Assembly: GCF_000177195.2 (NCBI RefSeq)
Contig: NC_015953.1
Coordinates: forward strand, 4,526,001 to 4,590,000
Reading direction: 5' to 3'
From: Streptomyces sp. SirexAA-E
GTDB lineage: Bacteria > Actinomycetota > Actinomycetes > Streptomycetales > Streptomycetaceae
Length of the DNA: 64,000 bases
The notes under the pieces are model-generated. The model did no database searches and had not been told where the DNA came from. It saw only the letters and a list, made by a program, of their open reading frames with translations. A program made the translations under genes and the position numbers. Position 1 is the first letter of the stretch, and the number at the start of each line of letters is the position of its first letter. Of the stretch, positions 16,281 through 24,544 are shown one piece after another.

Positions 16281-17048
16281 TCAGAAGCGACGCGTGATCA
16301 GCGCGCGCTTGACCTCCTGGATCGCCTTGGTGACCTCGATGCCACGGGGGCAGGCGTCCGTGCAGTTGAACGTCGTGCGGCAACGCCACACACCGTCACG
16401 GTCGTTGAGGATCTCCAGGCGCTGCTCGCCGCCCTCGTCACGCGAGTCGAAGATGAACCGGTGCGCGTTGACGATGGCCGCCGGGCCGAAGTACTGCCCG
16501 TCGTTCCAGAACACCGGGCACGAGGACGTGCACGCGGCGCACAGGATGCACTTGGTGGTGTCGTCGAAGCGCTCGCGGTCCTCGGGGGACTGCAGACGCT
16601 CCCGGGTCGGCTCGTTGCCCTTGGTGACGAGGAAGGGCATGACGTCGCGGTAGGCCTGGAAGAACGGGTCCATGTCGACCACGAGGTCCTTCAGGACCGT
16701 GAGGCCCTTGATGGCCTCGACCAGGATCGGCTTCTCCGGGTTGATGTCCTTGATCAGCGTCTTGCAGGCGAGCCTGTTCTTGCCGTTGATCCGCATCGCG
16801 TCGGAGCCGCAGATCCCGTGGGCGCAGGAGCGGCGGAAGGTCAGGGTGCCGTCCAGCTCCCACTTGATCTTGTGAAGGGCGTCGAGGACACGCTCCTTCG
16901 GGTCGATCGAGATCTGGAAGTCCTGCCACTGGGCCTCGTCCGAGACCTCCGGGTTGAAGCGGCGGATCCGGAACGTGGCCGTGATGTACGGGGTGTCGGC
17001 GAAGCCGGCCTCGGCGTTGCCGGTCTTCTCCAGGGTCGGGGTAGCCAT
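16281..17048 (-). CDS. sdhB: succinate dehydrogenase iron-sulfur subunit
   Basis: 255 residues. It carries electrons from FAD in SdhA through three Fe-S clusters to the membrane quinone site. Cluster ligands are visible: the ferredoxin-type 2Fe-2S site CAHGICGSDAM with the distant cysteine in NRLACKT, the 4Fe-4S motif CILCAACTSSCP near residue 165, and the 3Fe-4S region FNCTDACPRGI near 228. The ATG overlaps the sdhA stop by one base (TGATG), which indicates translational coupling. Last gene of the operon, followed by a strong hairpin. Confidence 0.97.
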   Translation of the reverse strand: MATPTLEKTGNAEAGFADTPYITATFRIRRFNPEVSDEAQWQDFQISIDPKERVLDALHKIKWELDGTLTFRRSCAHGICGSDAMRINGKNRLACKTLIKDINPEKPILVEAIKGLTVLKDLVVDMDPFFQAYRDVMPFLVTKGNEPTRERLQSPEDRERFDDTTKCILCAACTSSCPVFWNDGQYFGPAAIVNAHRFIFDSRDEGGEQRLEILNDRDGVWRCRTTFNCTDACPRGIEVTKAIQEVKRALITRRF

Positions 17049-18802
17049 CAGTACTTACGCTCCATCGGCTGGTAGCGGGTCGTGACGACCGGCTTGTAGT
17101 CGAGCCGGATCGACTCGGTGCCGTCGTCCGCGACCTCGCGGTACGCCATGGTGTGGCGCATGAAATTGACGTCGTCGCGGTTGGGGTAGTCCTCGCGGTA
17201 GTGACCGCCGCGGGACTCCTTGCGGGCCAGCGCGGAGGTCGCCATGACCTCGGCCAGGTCGAGCAGGTTGCCCAGCTCGATGGCCTCCAGCAGGTCGGTG
17301 TTGAACCGCTTGCCCTTGTCCTGGATGGACACGTCGAGGTAGCGCCTGCGCAGCTCGGCGATCTTGTCGACCGCCGTCTTGATGGTCTGCTCGGTGCGGA
17401 ACACCATCACGTTGGCGTCCATGCACTCCTGCAGCTCCGTGCGGAGCGTGTGGACCCGCTCGGTGCCCGTGGAGTTGCGCAGCCGCTCGACCTGGTCCTG
17501 CACCAGCTGCGCCGGGTTCTCGGGAAGCTCGACGAAGTCGTTCTTCGCGGAGTACTCGGCGGCGGCGATGCCCGAACGGCGTCCGAAGACGTTGATGTCG
17601 AGCAGCGAGTTGGTGCCGAGGCGGTTGGCGCCGTGCACGGAGACACAGGCGACCTCGCCGGCGGCGTACAGGCCCGGGACGACGGTGGTGTTGTCGGCCA
17701 GCACCTCGCCCTCGACGTTGGTCGGGATGCCGCCCATGGCGTAGTGCGCGGTCGGCTGGATCGGGATCGGGTCCGTGTAGGGCTCGATGCCGAGGTAGGT
17801 GCGCGCGAACTCGGTGATGTCCGGGAGCTTCGCGTCCAGCTGCTCCGGCGGGAGGTGCGTGAGGTCGAGGTAGACGTGGTCGCCCTCGGGACCGCAGCCG
17901 CGGCCCTCACGGATCTCCGTGTAGATGGAGCGGGACACGACGTCACGGGAGGCGAGGTCCTTCATGACCGGCGCGTACTTCTCCATGAAGCGCTCGCCGT
18001 CCTTGTTGCGGAGGATGCCGCCCTCACCACGGGCGCCCTCCGTCAGCAGGATGCCCATGCGCCAGATGCCCGTCGGGTGGAACTGGAAGAACTCCATGTC
18101 CTCCAGCGGCAGGCCCCGGCGGTAGCAGGCGGCCTGGCCGTCACCGGTCAGGGTGTGCGCGTTCGACGTCACCTTGAAGAACTTGCCGGTGCCGCCCGAG
18201 GCGTAGATGACCGACTTCGCCTGGAAGACGTGGATCTCGCCGGTGGCCAGCTCGTAGGCGACGACGCCGGCGGACTTCTTGACGCCGTCCACCTCGACGA
18301 CCAGCTGGTCCAGGACGTAGAACTCGTTGAAGAACTCCACGCCCTCCTTGACGCAGTTCTGGTACAGCGTCTGGAGGATCATGTGGCCGGTGCGGTCGCC
18401 CGAGTAGCAGGCGCGACGGACCGGGGCCTCACCGTGGTTGCGGGAGTGGCCGCCGAAGCGGCGCTGGTCGATCTTGCCCTCGGGCGTACGGCCGAACGGC
18501 AGGCCCATCTTCTCCAGGTCGAGGACGGCGTCGATGGCCTCCTTCGCGAGGATCTCGGCGGCGTCCTGGTCGACCAGGTAGTCGCCGCCCTTGATCGTGT
18601 CGAAGGTGTGCCACTCCCAGTTGTCCTCCTCCACGTTGGCCAGCGCGGCGGCCATGCCGCCCTGCGCGGCGCCCGTGTGGGAGCGGGTGGGGTAGAGCTT
18701 CGTCAGCACGGCGGTGCGGCTGCGCTTGGTCGACTCGATGGCCGCGCGCATACCGGCGCCGCCGGCGCCGACGATGACGGTGTCGTACTTGTGGATCTGC
18801 AT
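17048..18802 (-). CDS. sdhA: succinate dehydrogenase flavoprotein subunit
   Basis: 584 residues. Catalytic subunit that oxidises succinate to fumarate in the TCA cycle and respiratory chain. The dinucleotide-binding motif is VGAGGAGMRAA near residue 10; the histidine that binds FAD covalently is in RSHTGAAQGGM near residue 45; RRFGGHSRNHGE and HYAMGGIPTNVEG are conserved active-site segments; RRSGIAAAEY and the RLGTNSLLD stretch complete the family pattern. ATG 18802 is preceded by AGAGGAAACC. Follows sdhD by 29 bases. Confidence 0.97.
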   Translation of the reverse strand: MQIHKYDTVIVGAGGAGMRAAIESTKRSRTAVLTKLYPTRSHTGAAQGGMAAALANVEEDNWEWHTFDTIKGGDYLVDQDAAEILAKEAIDAVLDLEKMGLPFGRTPEGKIDQRRFGGHSRNHGEAPVRRACYSGDRTGHMILQTLYQNCVKEGVEFFNEFYVLDQLVVEVDGVKKSAGVVAYELATGEIHVFQAKSVIYASGGTGKFFKVTSNAHTLTGDGQAACYRRGLPLEDMEFFQFHPTGIWRMGILLTEGARGEGGILRNKDGERFMEKYAPVMKDLASRDVVSRSIYTEIREGRGCGPEGDHVYLDLTHLPPEQLDAKLPDITEFARTYLGIEPYTDPIPIQPTAHYAMGGIPTNVEGEVLADNTTVVPGLYAAGEVACVSVHGANRLGTNSLLDINVFGRRSGIAAAEYSAKNDFVELPENPAQLVQDQVERLRNSTGTERVHTLRTELQECMDANVMVFRTEQTIKTAVDKIAELRRRYLDVSIQDKGKRFNTDLLEAIELGNLLDLAEVMATSALARKESRGGHYREDYPNRDDVNFMRHTMAYREVADDGTESIRLDYKPVVTTRYQPMERKY

Positions 18803-18831
18803 GGTTTCCTCTGGTCCCTCTGTCCCGGCGC

Positions 18832-19314
18832 CTAGCGGATGTTCGGGTCGAAGGTGAAGATCACCAGCGTGCCCAGCAGGACGGTGAACACCGTGGCGGT
18901 GTACAGGAGCATCTTCAGCCAGAAGCGGGTGTTGTCCCGTTCTGCGTAGTCGTTGATGACCGTACGGAGGCCGTTGGCGCCGTGCAGCATGGCGAGCCAC
19001 AACATCGCCAGGTCCCAGACCTGCCAGAACGGCGAGGCCCAGCGGCCGGCCACGAAGGCGAAGCCGATCTTGGAGACGCCGCCGTCCAGCACCAGCTGGA
19101 TCAGCAGGTGCCCGATGACGAGGACGACCAGCACGATGCCCGACAGGCGCATGAAGAGCCAGGCGTACATCTCGAAGTTGGTACGGGAACCCTTGGGGGT
19201 CTTGTCCGTGCGCTTGCGCGGGGGCTCGATCACCGGCGCCGGGTGGTCGACGTCGAAGAGGCTCACGCCCTCGACGTCCCCGATGGCGGACGAGGAAGAG
19301 GTCTCGGCGGACAT
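18832..19314 (-). CDS. sdhD: succinate dehydrogenase hydrophobic membrane anchor subunit
   Basis: 160 residues. A polar N-terminal ~50 residues (SSSSAIGDVEGVSL, then basic RKRTDKTPKG) precedes three membrane helices around IVLVVLVIGHLLIQLVL, FWQVWDLAMLWLAMLHGANGL and LLYTATVFTVLLGTLVIF. Histidines in IGHLLIQ and LHGANGLR are candidate haem ligands. It forms the quinone-reactive anchor with SdhC. The start lies 5 bases after the sdhC stop. Confidence 0.93.
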   Translation of the reverse strand: MSAETSSSSAIGDVEGVSLFDVDHPAPVIEPPRKRTDKTPKGSRTNFEMYAWLFMRLSGIVLVVLVIGHLLIQLVLDGGVSKIGFAFVAGRWASPFWQVWDLAMLWLAMLHGANGLRTVINDYAERDNTRFWLKMLLYTATVFTVLLGTLVIFTFDPNIR

Positions 19315-19319
19315 GGGCC

Positions 19320-19700
19320 TCAGCTCCCGAAGACTTCGCGTACGGCGTGTCCGAGGACGGGGTACAGGGCCCCGACCATCAGCACGATCCAGATGCCCAG
19401 GACGGTCCAGAGCATCGTCTTCTGGTGGCGCGGGCCCTTGGCCCAGAAGTCCACGGCGACGATCCGCAGACCGTTCAGCGCGTGGAAGAGGATGGCGGCC
19501 ACCAGGCCGTACTCGAGCAGGGCTACGAGCGGGGTCTTGTAGGTGGCCACGACCTCGTCGTACGCCTCGGGGGAGACACGCACGAGAGCGGTGTCCAGGA
19601 CGTGTACGAACAGGAAGAAGAAAATGAGGACACCGGTGACTCGATGAGCCACCCAGGACCACATGCCTTCCCGGCCGCGGTACAGCGTTCCAGCCGGCAC
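19320..19700 (-). CDS. sdhC: succinate dehydrogenase cytochrome b556 subunit
   Basis: 126 residues. Membrane anchor subunit with the sdhC signature WSWVAHRVTGVLIFFFLFVH near residue 15 and a second conserved histidine segment ILFHALNGLRIVAVD near residue 72; three predicted helices. GTG 19700 is preceded by GGAGG at a spacing of 8. First gene of sdhCDAB; the promoter should lie in the 190 bases up to 19891, where no strong consensus is obvious. Confidence 0.93.
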   Translation of the reverse strand: MPAGTLYRGREGMWSWVAHRVTGVLIFFFLFVHVLDTALVRVSPEAYDEVVATYKTPLVALLEYGLVAAILFHALNGLRIVAVDFWAKGPRHQKTMLWTVLGIWIVLMVGALYPVLGHAVREVFGS

Positions 19701-19834
19701 GGAAGAACCCTCCGGGAGCGGGGATTGGGGTCGGCCGGCTTGACTGTCGGTCTGACCCGGCCGGGTACGGTCCACCGGCCCCGGCCATCGTAGCGACGGT
19801 TTGTCGGTTCCATGGCGGCGGGGCCTCTGGTGTG

Positions 19835-19852
19835 ATCAAAGTGGCAATCAAA
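19835..19852. promoter_or_regulatory. paired ATCAAA direct repeats upstream of sdhC
   Basis: ATCAAA at 19835-19840 and again at 19847-19852, 12 bases apart and therefore on nearly the same helix face, in the sdhC upstream gap. AT-rich direct repeats are unusual in this GC context and may bind a regulator; assignment is by eye. Confidence 0.25.
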
Positions 19853-19891
19853 CAGCCACGGACGGACTACCGGATACCGCGTCCCCGCAGG

Positions 19892-20638
19892 TCACGGCAG
19901 GGGGTCCGGTCGCCCCGCCTCCGTGACGAGCTCGACGATGCGTCCTCGGGCGAGTCGCCGCATCTCCTCGGCGGTGAGTGAACGCTCCTCGTCGGAGTCG
20001 TTCGCCAGCCGGGCGCGGATGGCGGCGAGCACCTGGTCCACGTGCTGGGAGGGCGGTACGCCGTCCATGCAGATGACGAACACGTGTCCGAAACTGTGCT
20101 CGTAGGCGGCGTGCGCCGCCCGGAGTGCCAGGTGGGCCGCACGGGGCGCCGCGTGGTGCAGGCAGGGAGCGGACTCGGCGGCGAGCGCCTCGGCGAGGTC
20201 GGTGGGGGTCAGGTCGTACCCCGCCTCGTCGGAGGCCGCCAGCAGCGAGGCGAGGTCCGGATAGGGGCGGTGGGCGGCCATCCGATGGGCCCAGCGGCGG
20301 CTGCCGCAGCACTCCAGCAGGGCCGCTTCGGCGAGCTCGCGTGGCCAGTCGTTGAAGCGGGCGAGTCCGTTCGAGTGGGCACCCGTGCGGGTGCTCACCG
20401 AGACTGGGGGAGGAACCGGCAGGCGGGCGGGGGCCCGCACCGGCGGCCCGGCCCCCTGCGGGGCCTGGGCGGGGCCGTGGCTCTGGACGGAGTCGTGGCT
20501 CCGGAGAGTGTCATGGCCCGGGAGGGGGCCCTGACTCTGCAGCGGGACGGCGGTCCGCCCCGCCCGGCGCCCTCGCTCCGGCAGGCCTGCGGGGGACTCG
20601 CTGGACCTGGACAGCAAAACTCCTCGGACGAAAGACAT
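19892..20638 (-). CDS. 2-oxo-4-hydroxy-4-carboxy-5-ureidoimidazoline (OHCU) decarboxylase-like protein
   Basis: 248 residues from the chosen ATG; the first ~85 are low-complexity and the true start may be later (GTG 20398). From residue 90 the sequence follows the OHCU decarboxylase family of urate catabolism: FNDWPRELAEAALLECCGSRRWAHRMAAHRPYPDLASLL, then LRAAHAAYEHSFGHVFVIC and IRARLANDSDEE. The usual HPRIG segment with the catalytic histidine is not present; LAAESAPCLHHAAPRAAHL occupies that region, so activity is doubtful. No other urate genes are nearby. Confidence 0.7.
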   Translation of the reverse strand: MSFVRGVLLSRSSESPAGLPERGRRAGRTAVPLQSQGPLPGHDTLRSHDSVQSHGPAQAPQGAGPPVRAPARLPVPPPVSVSTRTGAHSNGLARFNDWPRELAEAALLECCGSRRWAHRMAAHRPYPDLASLLAASDEAGYDLTPTDLAEALAAESAPCLHHAAPRAAHLALRAAHAAYEHSFGHVFVICMDGVPPSQHVDQVLAAIRARLANDSDEERSLTAEEMRRLARGRIVELVTEAGRPDPLP

Positions 20639-20992
20639 CTGTGACCCTGGAGAGGGGCCGGAGAACGACGAGGTTGCGCGGGGGGAGAGAGTGAAGGCTG
20701 AGATGAATGTGTCGCAACGGTAGCGAGGCCGGGCAACGAGCACCCGAAGCCTGCACGAAATTCACCCGGACGGGAGAGTTTCGGAACGCCTGATGGACGC
20801 GCTTTCGGGGAGAAAGACCGCTTTCCGCCCTTCTAGGTTCCGGCCGGTCACCGTCCTGGTTCCGCGCTCCGCCCCAGGATTCACCTTTTCCCGGGTCCGT
20901 CCCCCACGATCTTCCTGCCATGGTTCGTCCCCCCGGGGACGGTCCCCGCGCTTCCCTCTCGACTTCCCCCACGATCCGGAGGAATCTGACCG
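20639..20992. other. 354-base gap with divergent promoters
   Basis: Lies between the OHCU-like gene (minus) and the hexosaminidase gene (plus). It contains TAGGTT at 20834-20839, a possible -10 box for the plus gene, and just upstream CTTTC-N5-GAAAG-N4-CTTTC (20802-20825), a small interleaved dyad that could be an operator. I looked for a DasR-type TGGTCTAGACCA site, expected for aminosugar genes, and saw none. GGAGGAA at 20979-20985 is the ribosome-binding site of the hexosaminidase. Confidence 0.4.
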
Positions 20993-22606
20993 ATGTCGCC
21001 CTCGCACCGAGCCACGCCACGCTCGCGCGGAGCCCTGGTGGCCGGCGCGGCCGTCACGGCAGCAGCCGCCGTCACCCTCACCGTCGTCCTCTGGCCCGAC
21101 AGCTCCGGCTCCGGACCGCAGAACGGCGCCGCCTCCTCGCCCACCACGCCCTCGCCGTCCCCCACGCGCAGCTACCCGCTCTCCGAGACGCCGCGGACCG
21201 TACCCGCGGTCCGCGCGCACACCCCCGCCCGCGGGCCCGGCTGGAAACCCGGGAAGAACAGCACGGTCGTCGCCGCCGACCACGAGCTGGCCGACGAGGC
21301 GCAGCTGCTCGCCAAGGAGCTGAAGATCCGCTACCGCGGGGAGACCGCGGCCCGGGCCGGTGACGTGGAGCTGGCGCTCGGCACCGCCGGCAAGGGCGAC
21401 GCGGAGTCGTACACGCTGAAGACGGCCGACGACCGGGTCACCATCAGCGGGCCCGGCGAGGCCGGCGTCTTCTACGGCACCCGCACGCTCCTGCAGTCGC
21501 TCGCCGCCGACAGCTCCGTCCCCGAGGGCGTGGTCCGCGACACCCCCGACCGGCCGCAGCGCGGACTCAACCTCGACATCGCGCGCAAGCACTACAGCGC
21601 CGACTGGATCGAGGACCGGCTCCGCGAGATGGCCGACCTCAAGCTCAACCAGCTCGGCCTGCACTTCTCCGACGACCAGGCCTTCCGCATCGAGTCCGAG
21701 TCGCACCCGGAGGTGGTCTCCGAGGAGCACCTGACCAAGGCCGAGGTCCGCCGGATACTGAAGCTCGCCCAGAGCCTCCACATCACCGTCGTCGCCGAGA
21801 TCGATTCACCCGGACACCTGGGAGCGGTCCTCAAGGCCCACCCCGACCTGCAACTGCGCAACACCCAGGGCACGGCCCGCCAGGGAGCCATCGACATCTC
21901 CAAGCCCGAGGCGGCCGAGATCGTCGACGACCTGCTGCGTGAGTACGCCGAGCTGTTCCCCGGCCAGTGGTTCCACGTCGGCGCCGACGAGTACCAGGCG
22001 CTCACCGTCAGCGACCCGGCGTCCTCCTACCCGCAGCTCGCCACGGCCGCCCGCGAGAAGTACGGCGACGGCGCCACCGTCCAGGACCTGACCGAGGGCT
22101 GGCTGAACGACCGGGCGGCCGTCGTGCGGAAGGCGGAGAAGATCCCCAAGGCGTGGAACGACGGCTTCTTCAGCGGCGGCACGGTCACCGCGGAGAAGGG
22201 CGTCGAGGTCGAGTACTGGACCGGCAAGGAGATCGGCGCACGGCCGCCCCAGGACTACCTCGCCGAGGGCCGCAAGGTGGTCAACCTCAACGACGAGTTC
22301 CTCTACTACGTGCTCGGCGAGCCCAACGACTTCGTCTACCCGACGGGCAAGCGGATCTACGAGCAGTGGACCCCGCTGGTGCTGCGCGGCACCGAGCCGG
22401 TGCCCGAGCGCTACTCGAAGCAGATCCTGGGCGGCCGGTTCGCGGTATGGGGCGACTTCCCCGACGCGCAGACCCAGGCGCAGGTGGCCGAGGGCATCCG
22501 GATGCCGCTCAACGCCCTTTCCCAGAAGCTGTGGGACCCGCGCAAACCGTCGCTGAGCTGGGCGCAGTTCCAGAAGCTCGCCGACGAGGTCGCCGGGAAG
22601 AGCTGA
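20993..22606 (+). CDS. secreted beta-N-acetylhexosaminidase (glycoside hydrolase family 20)
   Basis: 537 residues. Releases terminal N-acetylglucosamine or N-acetylgalactosamine from chitin, peptidoglycan or glycoprotein fragments outside the cell. N-terminal signal/anchor GALVAGAAVTAAAAVTLTVVLW is followed by a Ser/Thr/Pro linker, a small alpha/beta domain (residues 85-180) and the TIM barrel from RGLNLDIARKHYSADWI. The catalytic Asp-Glu pair of substrate-assisted catalysis is Asp332-Glu333 in FHVGADEYQ. Barrel words VAEIDSPGHLGA and AWNDGFFSG fit the family. Confidence 0.92.
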   Translation: MSPSHRATPRSRGALVAGAAVTAAAAVTLTVVLWPDSSGSGPQNGAASSPTTPSPSPTRSYPLSETPRTVPAVRAHTPARGPGWKPGKNSTVVAADHELADEAQLLAKELKIRYRGETAARAGDVELALGTAGKGDAESYTLKTADDRVTISGPGEAGVFYGTRTLLQSLAADSSVPEGVVRDTPDRPQRGLNLDIARKHYSADWIEDRLREMADLKLNQLGLHFSDDQAFRIESESHPEVVSEEHLTKAEVRRILKLAQSLHITVVAEIDSPGHLGAVLKAHPDLQLRNTQGTARQGAIDISKPEAAEIVDDLLREYAELFPGQWFHVGADEYQALTVSDPASSYPQLATAAREKYGDGATVQDLTEGWLNDRAAVVRKAEKIPKAWNDGFFSGGTVTAEKGVEVEYWTGKEIGARPPQDYLAEGRKVVNLNDEFLYYVLGEPNDFVYPTGKRIYEQWTPLVLRGTEPVPERYSKQILGGRFAVWGDFPDAQTQAQVAEGIRMPLNALSQKLWDPRKPSLSWAQFQKLADEVAGKS

Positions 22607-22662
22607 TCCCGTCCGGCCACAACTCCATGGACACCGCCGCCACCGCAGGCTAGGTTCCGCTT

Positions 22663-22691
22663 GCCGCGCGTCCCGGGGAGGGGCGCGCGGC
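22663..22691. terminator. hairpin downstream of the hexosaminidase gene
   Basis: GCCGCGCGTCCC (22663-22674) pairs with GGGGCGCGCGGC (22680-22691) around a 5-base loop, with one U-G pair. It ends 37 bases before the next start, so it could be a terminator or part of the next gene's leader; a TAGGTT at 22651-22656 upstream could be that gene's -10 box. Confidence 0.4.
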
Positions 22692-22727
22692 TCCTGCGTG
22701 CGACGAACGATCCCCGGGGGGCCTTCC

Positions 22728-23540
22728 ATGCTGTGCACGACCTGCCGTCAGAGACCGGCGGCATCCGCGACGGGCCGGTGCGTCCGCTGCACGGCGCTGT
22801 ACCCCCCTCCGCCGCACGGGCTGATGCCGGGCGGCCCGGCCCCGGCGGCGGAGGGGCCGCGCCTGCTGCGCTCGCCCGAGGGGCTGTCGAAGGCCGTGGT
22901 CGCCCTGTTCGGCGCGGTCATCGCGACCGACGCCCTCGCCATGGCCGCCGAGGTGCATCTCTGGCGTACGTACGCCGGTGCCGACGGTTTCACCTTCGTC
23001 GCTCTGGAACGGCTGAGGCGGGCCGAGAGCCTGTCCGCGCTCGCCGTGGGCCTCCAGTTCCTCGCGTATCTGGCCACGGCGGTGCTCTTCCTGCTCTGGT
23101 TCCGACGGGTGCGGGGCAATGCCGAGGTGTTCGACGCGGGCACGCAGCCCATGCGGCGCGGCTGGGCGATCGGCGCCTGGTTCGTGCCGGTCGGCAACCT
23201 CTGGCTGCCGCGCCGGATCGCCGGCGGGATCTGGTCGGCCAGCGCCGTGCCGGGTACCGGGCAGGGCGGCCGCTCGGGCTCGCAGGCGCTCCTGAACCTC
23301 TGGTGGGGCGCCTGGATCTGCACGCTGCTCTTCGCCCGTTACGCCGAGCGCCGCTACGACAAGGCGGTGGTGTTCGACGACGTCATGGACGGGCTCAGGC
23401 TCCTGATCGTCTCGGACGCGCTCGACGTCCTGGCGGCGGTCCTCGCCCTGCTCTTCGTGCGGAGGCTGACCGCGATGCAGCGGGAGCGCGCGTGCCTCTA
23501 CGTGGACCCGCGCCCGGAGCCCGGGACCGTACCGGCCTGA
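22728..23540 (+). CDS. DUF4328-type membrane protein with N-terminal zinc ribbon
   Basis: 270 residues. CTTC and CVRC, 13 residues apart in the first 21 residues, form a zinc-ribbon-like knuckle. Four or five membrane helices follow, with the DUF4328 words FVALERLRRAESLSALAVGLQ, FRRVRGNAEVF, WAIGAWFVPVGNLWLPRRI and LLNLWWGAWI. The family is common in actinobacteria and functionally uncharacterised. I chose ATG 22728 so that the CxxC pair lies at the N-terminus; a GTG at 22698 is also in frame. Followed by a good terminator. Confidence 0.82.
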   Translation: MLCTTCRQRPAASATGRCVRCTALYPPPPHGLMPGGPAPAAEGPRLLRSPEGLSKAVVALFGAVIATDALAMAAEVHLWRTYAGADGFTFVALERLRRAESLSALAVGLQFLAYLATAVLFLLWFRRVRGNAEVFDAGTQPMRRGWAIGAWFVPVGNLWLPRRIAGGIWSASAVPGTGQGGRSGSQALLNLWWGAWICTLLFARYAERRYDKAVVFDDVMDGLRLLIVSDALDVLAAVLALLFVRRLTAMQRERACLYVDPRPEPGTVPA

Positions 23541-23573
23541 CCGGCCACCCCGCACCGGCGGTTTTCGGCCGTG

Positions 23574-23606
23574 ACGCCCCCGTGCCCTCCGTGGGTGCGG
23601 GGGCGT
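23574..23606 (+). terminator. intrinsic terminator after the DUF4328 gene
   Basis: A 14-base stem, 23574-23587 with 23593-23606, contains two G-U pairs and encloses a 5-base loop. It starts 33 bases after the stop codon. GC-rich without a T-run, as is usual in Streptomyces. Confidence 0.65.
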
Positions 23607-23736
23607 TCGCCGTGCCGACAGGCCGATGACCGGGGCCGGTAAGCGCGTTCTTCTCGGCACAGTGACGCTTTTGAGCCATTCGGCGCAGTACGCGGTAAGT
23701 GGATCGAGCCACCCGAGGACCGAGGGGGAGACGTCG

Positions 23737-24306
23737 ATGAGCCTGCTGGAGCTGATCACCCGCGCCGACGAGCGGAGCCTGGCGGCGAGCGGGCTCGCCT
23801 GCCTTGAACGGTGCCTGCCACCGTCCGGCGACGGAACCGCCCCGGAGCCGCTGCGCCCGCTCTGGGCGAGCTGCGGAACCGGACACGACTGGGGCACCCG
23901 GCTCAAGGCGGCGGAAGAGGCCCTGGGAAGCGCTGTCCCGGGAGCGGAGCGGGTCCGGGCGCTGATCGGGACGGCGCCCCGGGAGTTCACCGAAGGTCCC
24001 CTGCGCGCCTGGGCCGACGCCTGCTCGCTGCTCGCGCTGGAGGTCCACCGCGCGTTCGACCCGCCGACGCCGGACGCGGGCGAACTGCCCGCCCGCTGCC
24101 GCTCGGGGGAGACGGCGGGCGCGGGCCCGCTCCTCCTGGGCGAACTCCTGCGCCAGACGGCGATCCTGGAGCTTCTCGCGGAGACCACGGGCACGGCCGG
24201 CGGCGGAGCGGGCCTGCGCCGGGCGCTCGACGTGTCGACCGAGGGGCAGCGGGTGCTGCGCGCGGTGATGTCCCGCCGCGCCCGCGGCCGAAGTGGATCT
24301 TTGTAA
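23737..24306 (+). CDS. conserved hypothetical cytosolic protein
   Basis: 189 residues, mostly alpha-helical by composition, without signal peptide or membrane segment. Starts MSLLELITRADERSLAASGLACLERCLP; the ATG at 23737 is preceded by GGGGGAG at the right distance. A short N-terminal extension to 23626 is open but lacks a ribosome-binding site. I do not recognise a domain. A perfect 8-base inverted repeat follows the stop. Confidence 0.75.
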   Translation: MSLLELITRADERSLAASGLACLERCLPPSGDGTAPEPLRPLWASCGTGHDWGTRLKAAEEALGSAVPGAERVRALIGTAPREFTEGPLRAWADACSLLALEVHRAFDPPTPDAGELPARCRSGETAGAGPLLLGELLRQTAILELLAETTGTAGGGAGLRRALDVSTEGQRVLRAVMSRRARGRSGSL

Positions 24307-24311
24307 GCTCC

Positions 24312-24333
24312 CACCGGTCGGTGGTGACCGGTG
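24312..24333. terminator. perfect inverted repeat after the hypothetical gene
   Basis: CACCGGTC (24312-24319) and GACCGGTG (24326-24333) flank a 6-base loop, starting 6 bases after the stop at 24306. Either a short terminator or an operator. Confidence 0.4.
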
Positions 24334-24413
24334 CGGTTGCACGCGTGAAGGCCGGACGGGCGTGCGGCTGTCCACCGTCCGGCCGGAGTACGAGCCCGGA
24401 CGCGCCCCGGCTC

Positions 24414-24484
24414 GACCCGCGCCGACAGAGGGACCCACGGCGACAGGGAGACCCGCGCCGACGAGAGCCGCACCGACAGGGAGG
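24414..24484. repeat. degenerate 18-bp tandem repeat upstream of the LysR gene
   Basis: Units at 24414-24431, 24432-24449 and 24450-24467 each read approximately GACCCGCGCCGACAGAGG, with a partial fourth copy to about 24484. They are noncoding on both strands as far as I can judge and lie directly upstream of the promoter of the LysR gene. Confidence 0.7.
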
Positions 24485-24509
24485 CCCACTTCGGGTGGCC
24501 ACCGCACGC

Positions 24510-24538
24510 TTCGGGCCTTTGCCCGCCCCGGATAGAGT
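24510..24538 (+). promoter_or_regulatory. candidate leaderless promoter of the LysR gene
   Basis: TTCGGG (24510-24515) and TAGAGT (24533-24538) are 17 bases apart. The GTG start lies 7 bases after the -10 box, so transcription would begin at or next to the start codon, and no Shine-Dalgarno sequence is present. Confidence 0.4.
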
Positions 24539-24544
24539 CATGGG

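Noticed and set aside
20744..20992. DasR site upstream of the hexosaminidase
   Set aside because: No sequence close to the TGGTCTAGACCA palindrome was found in the gap.
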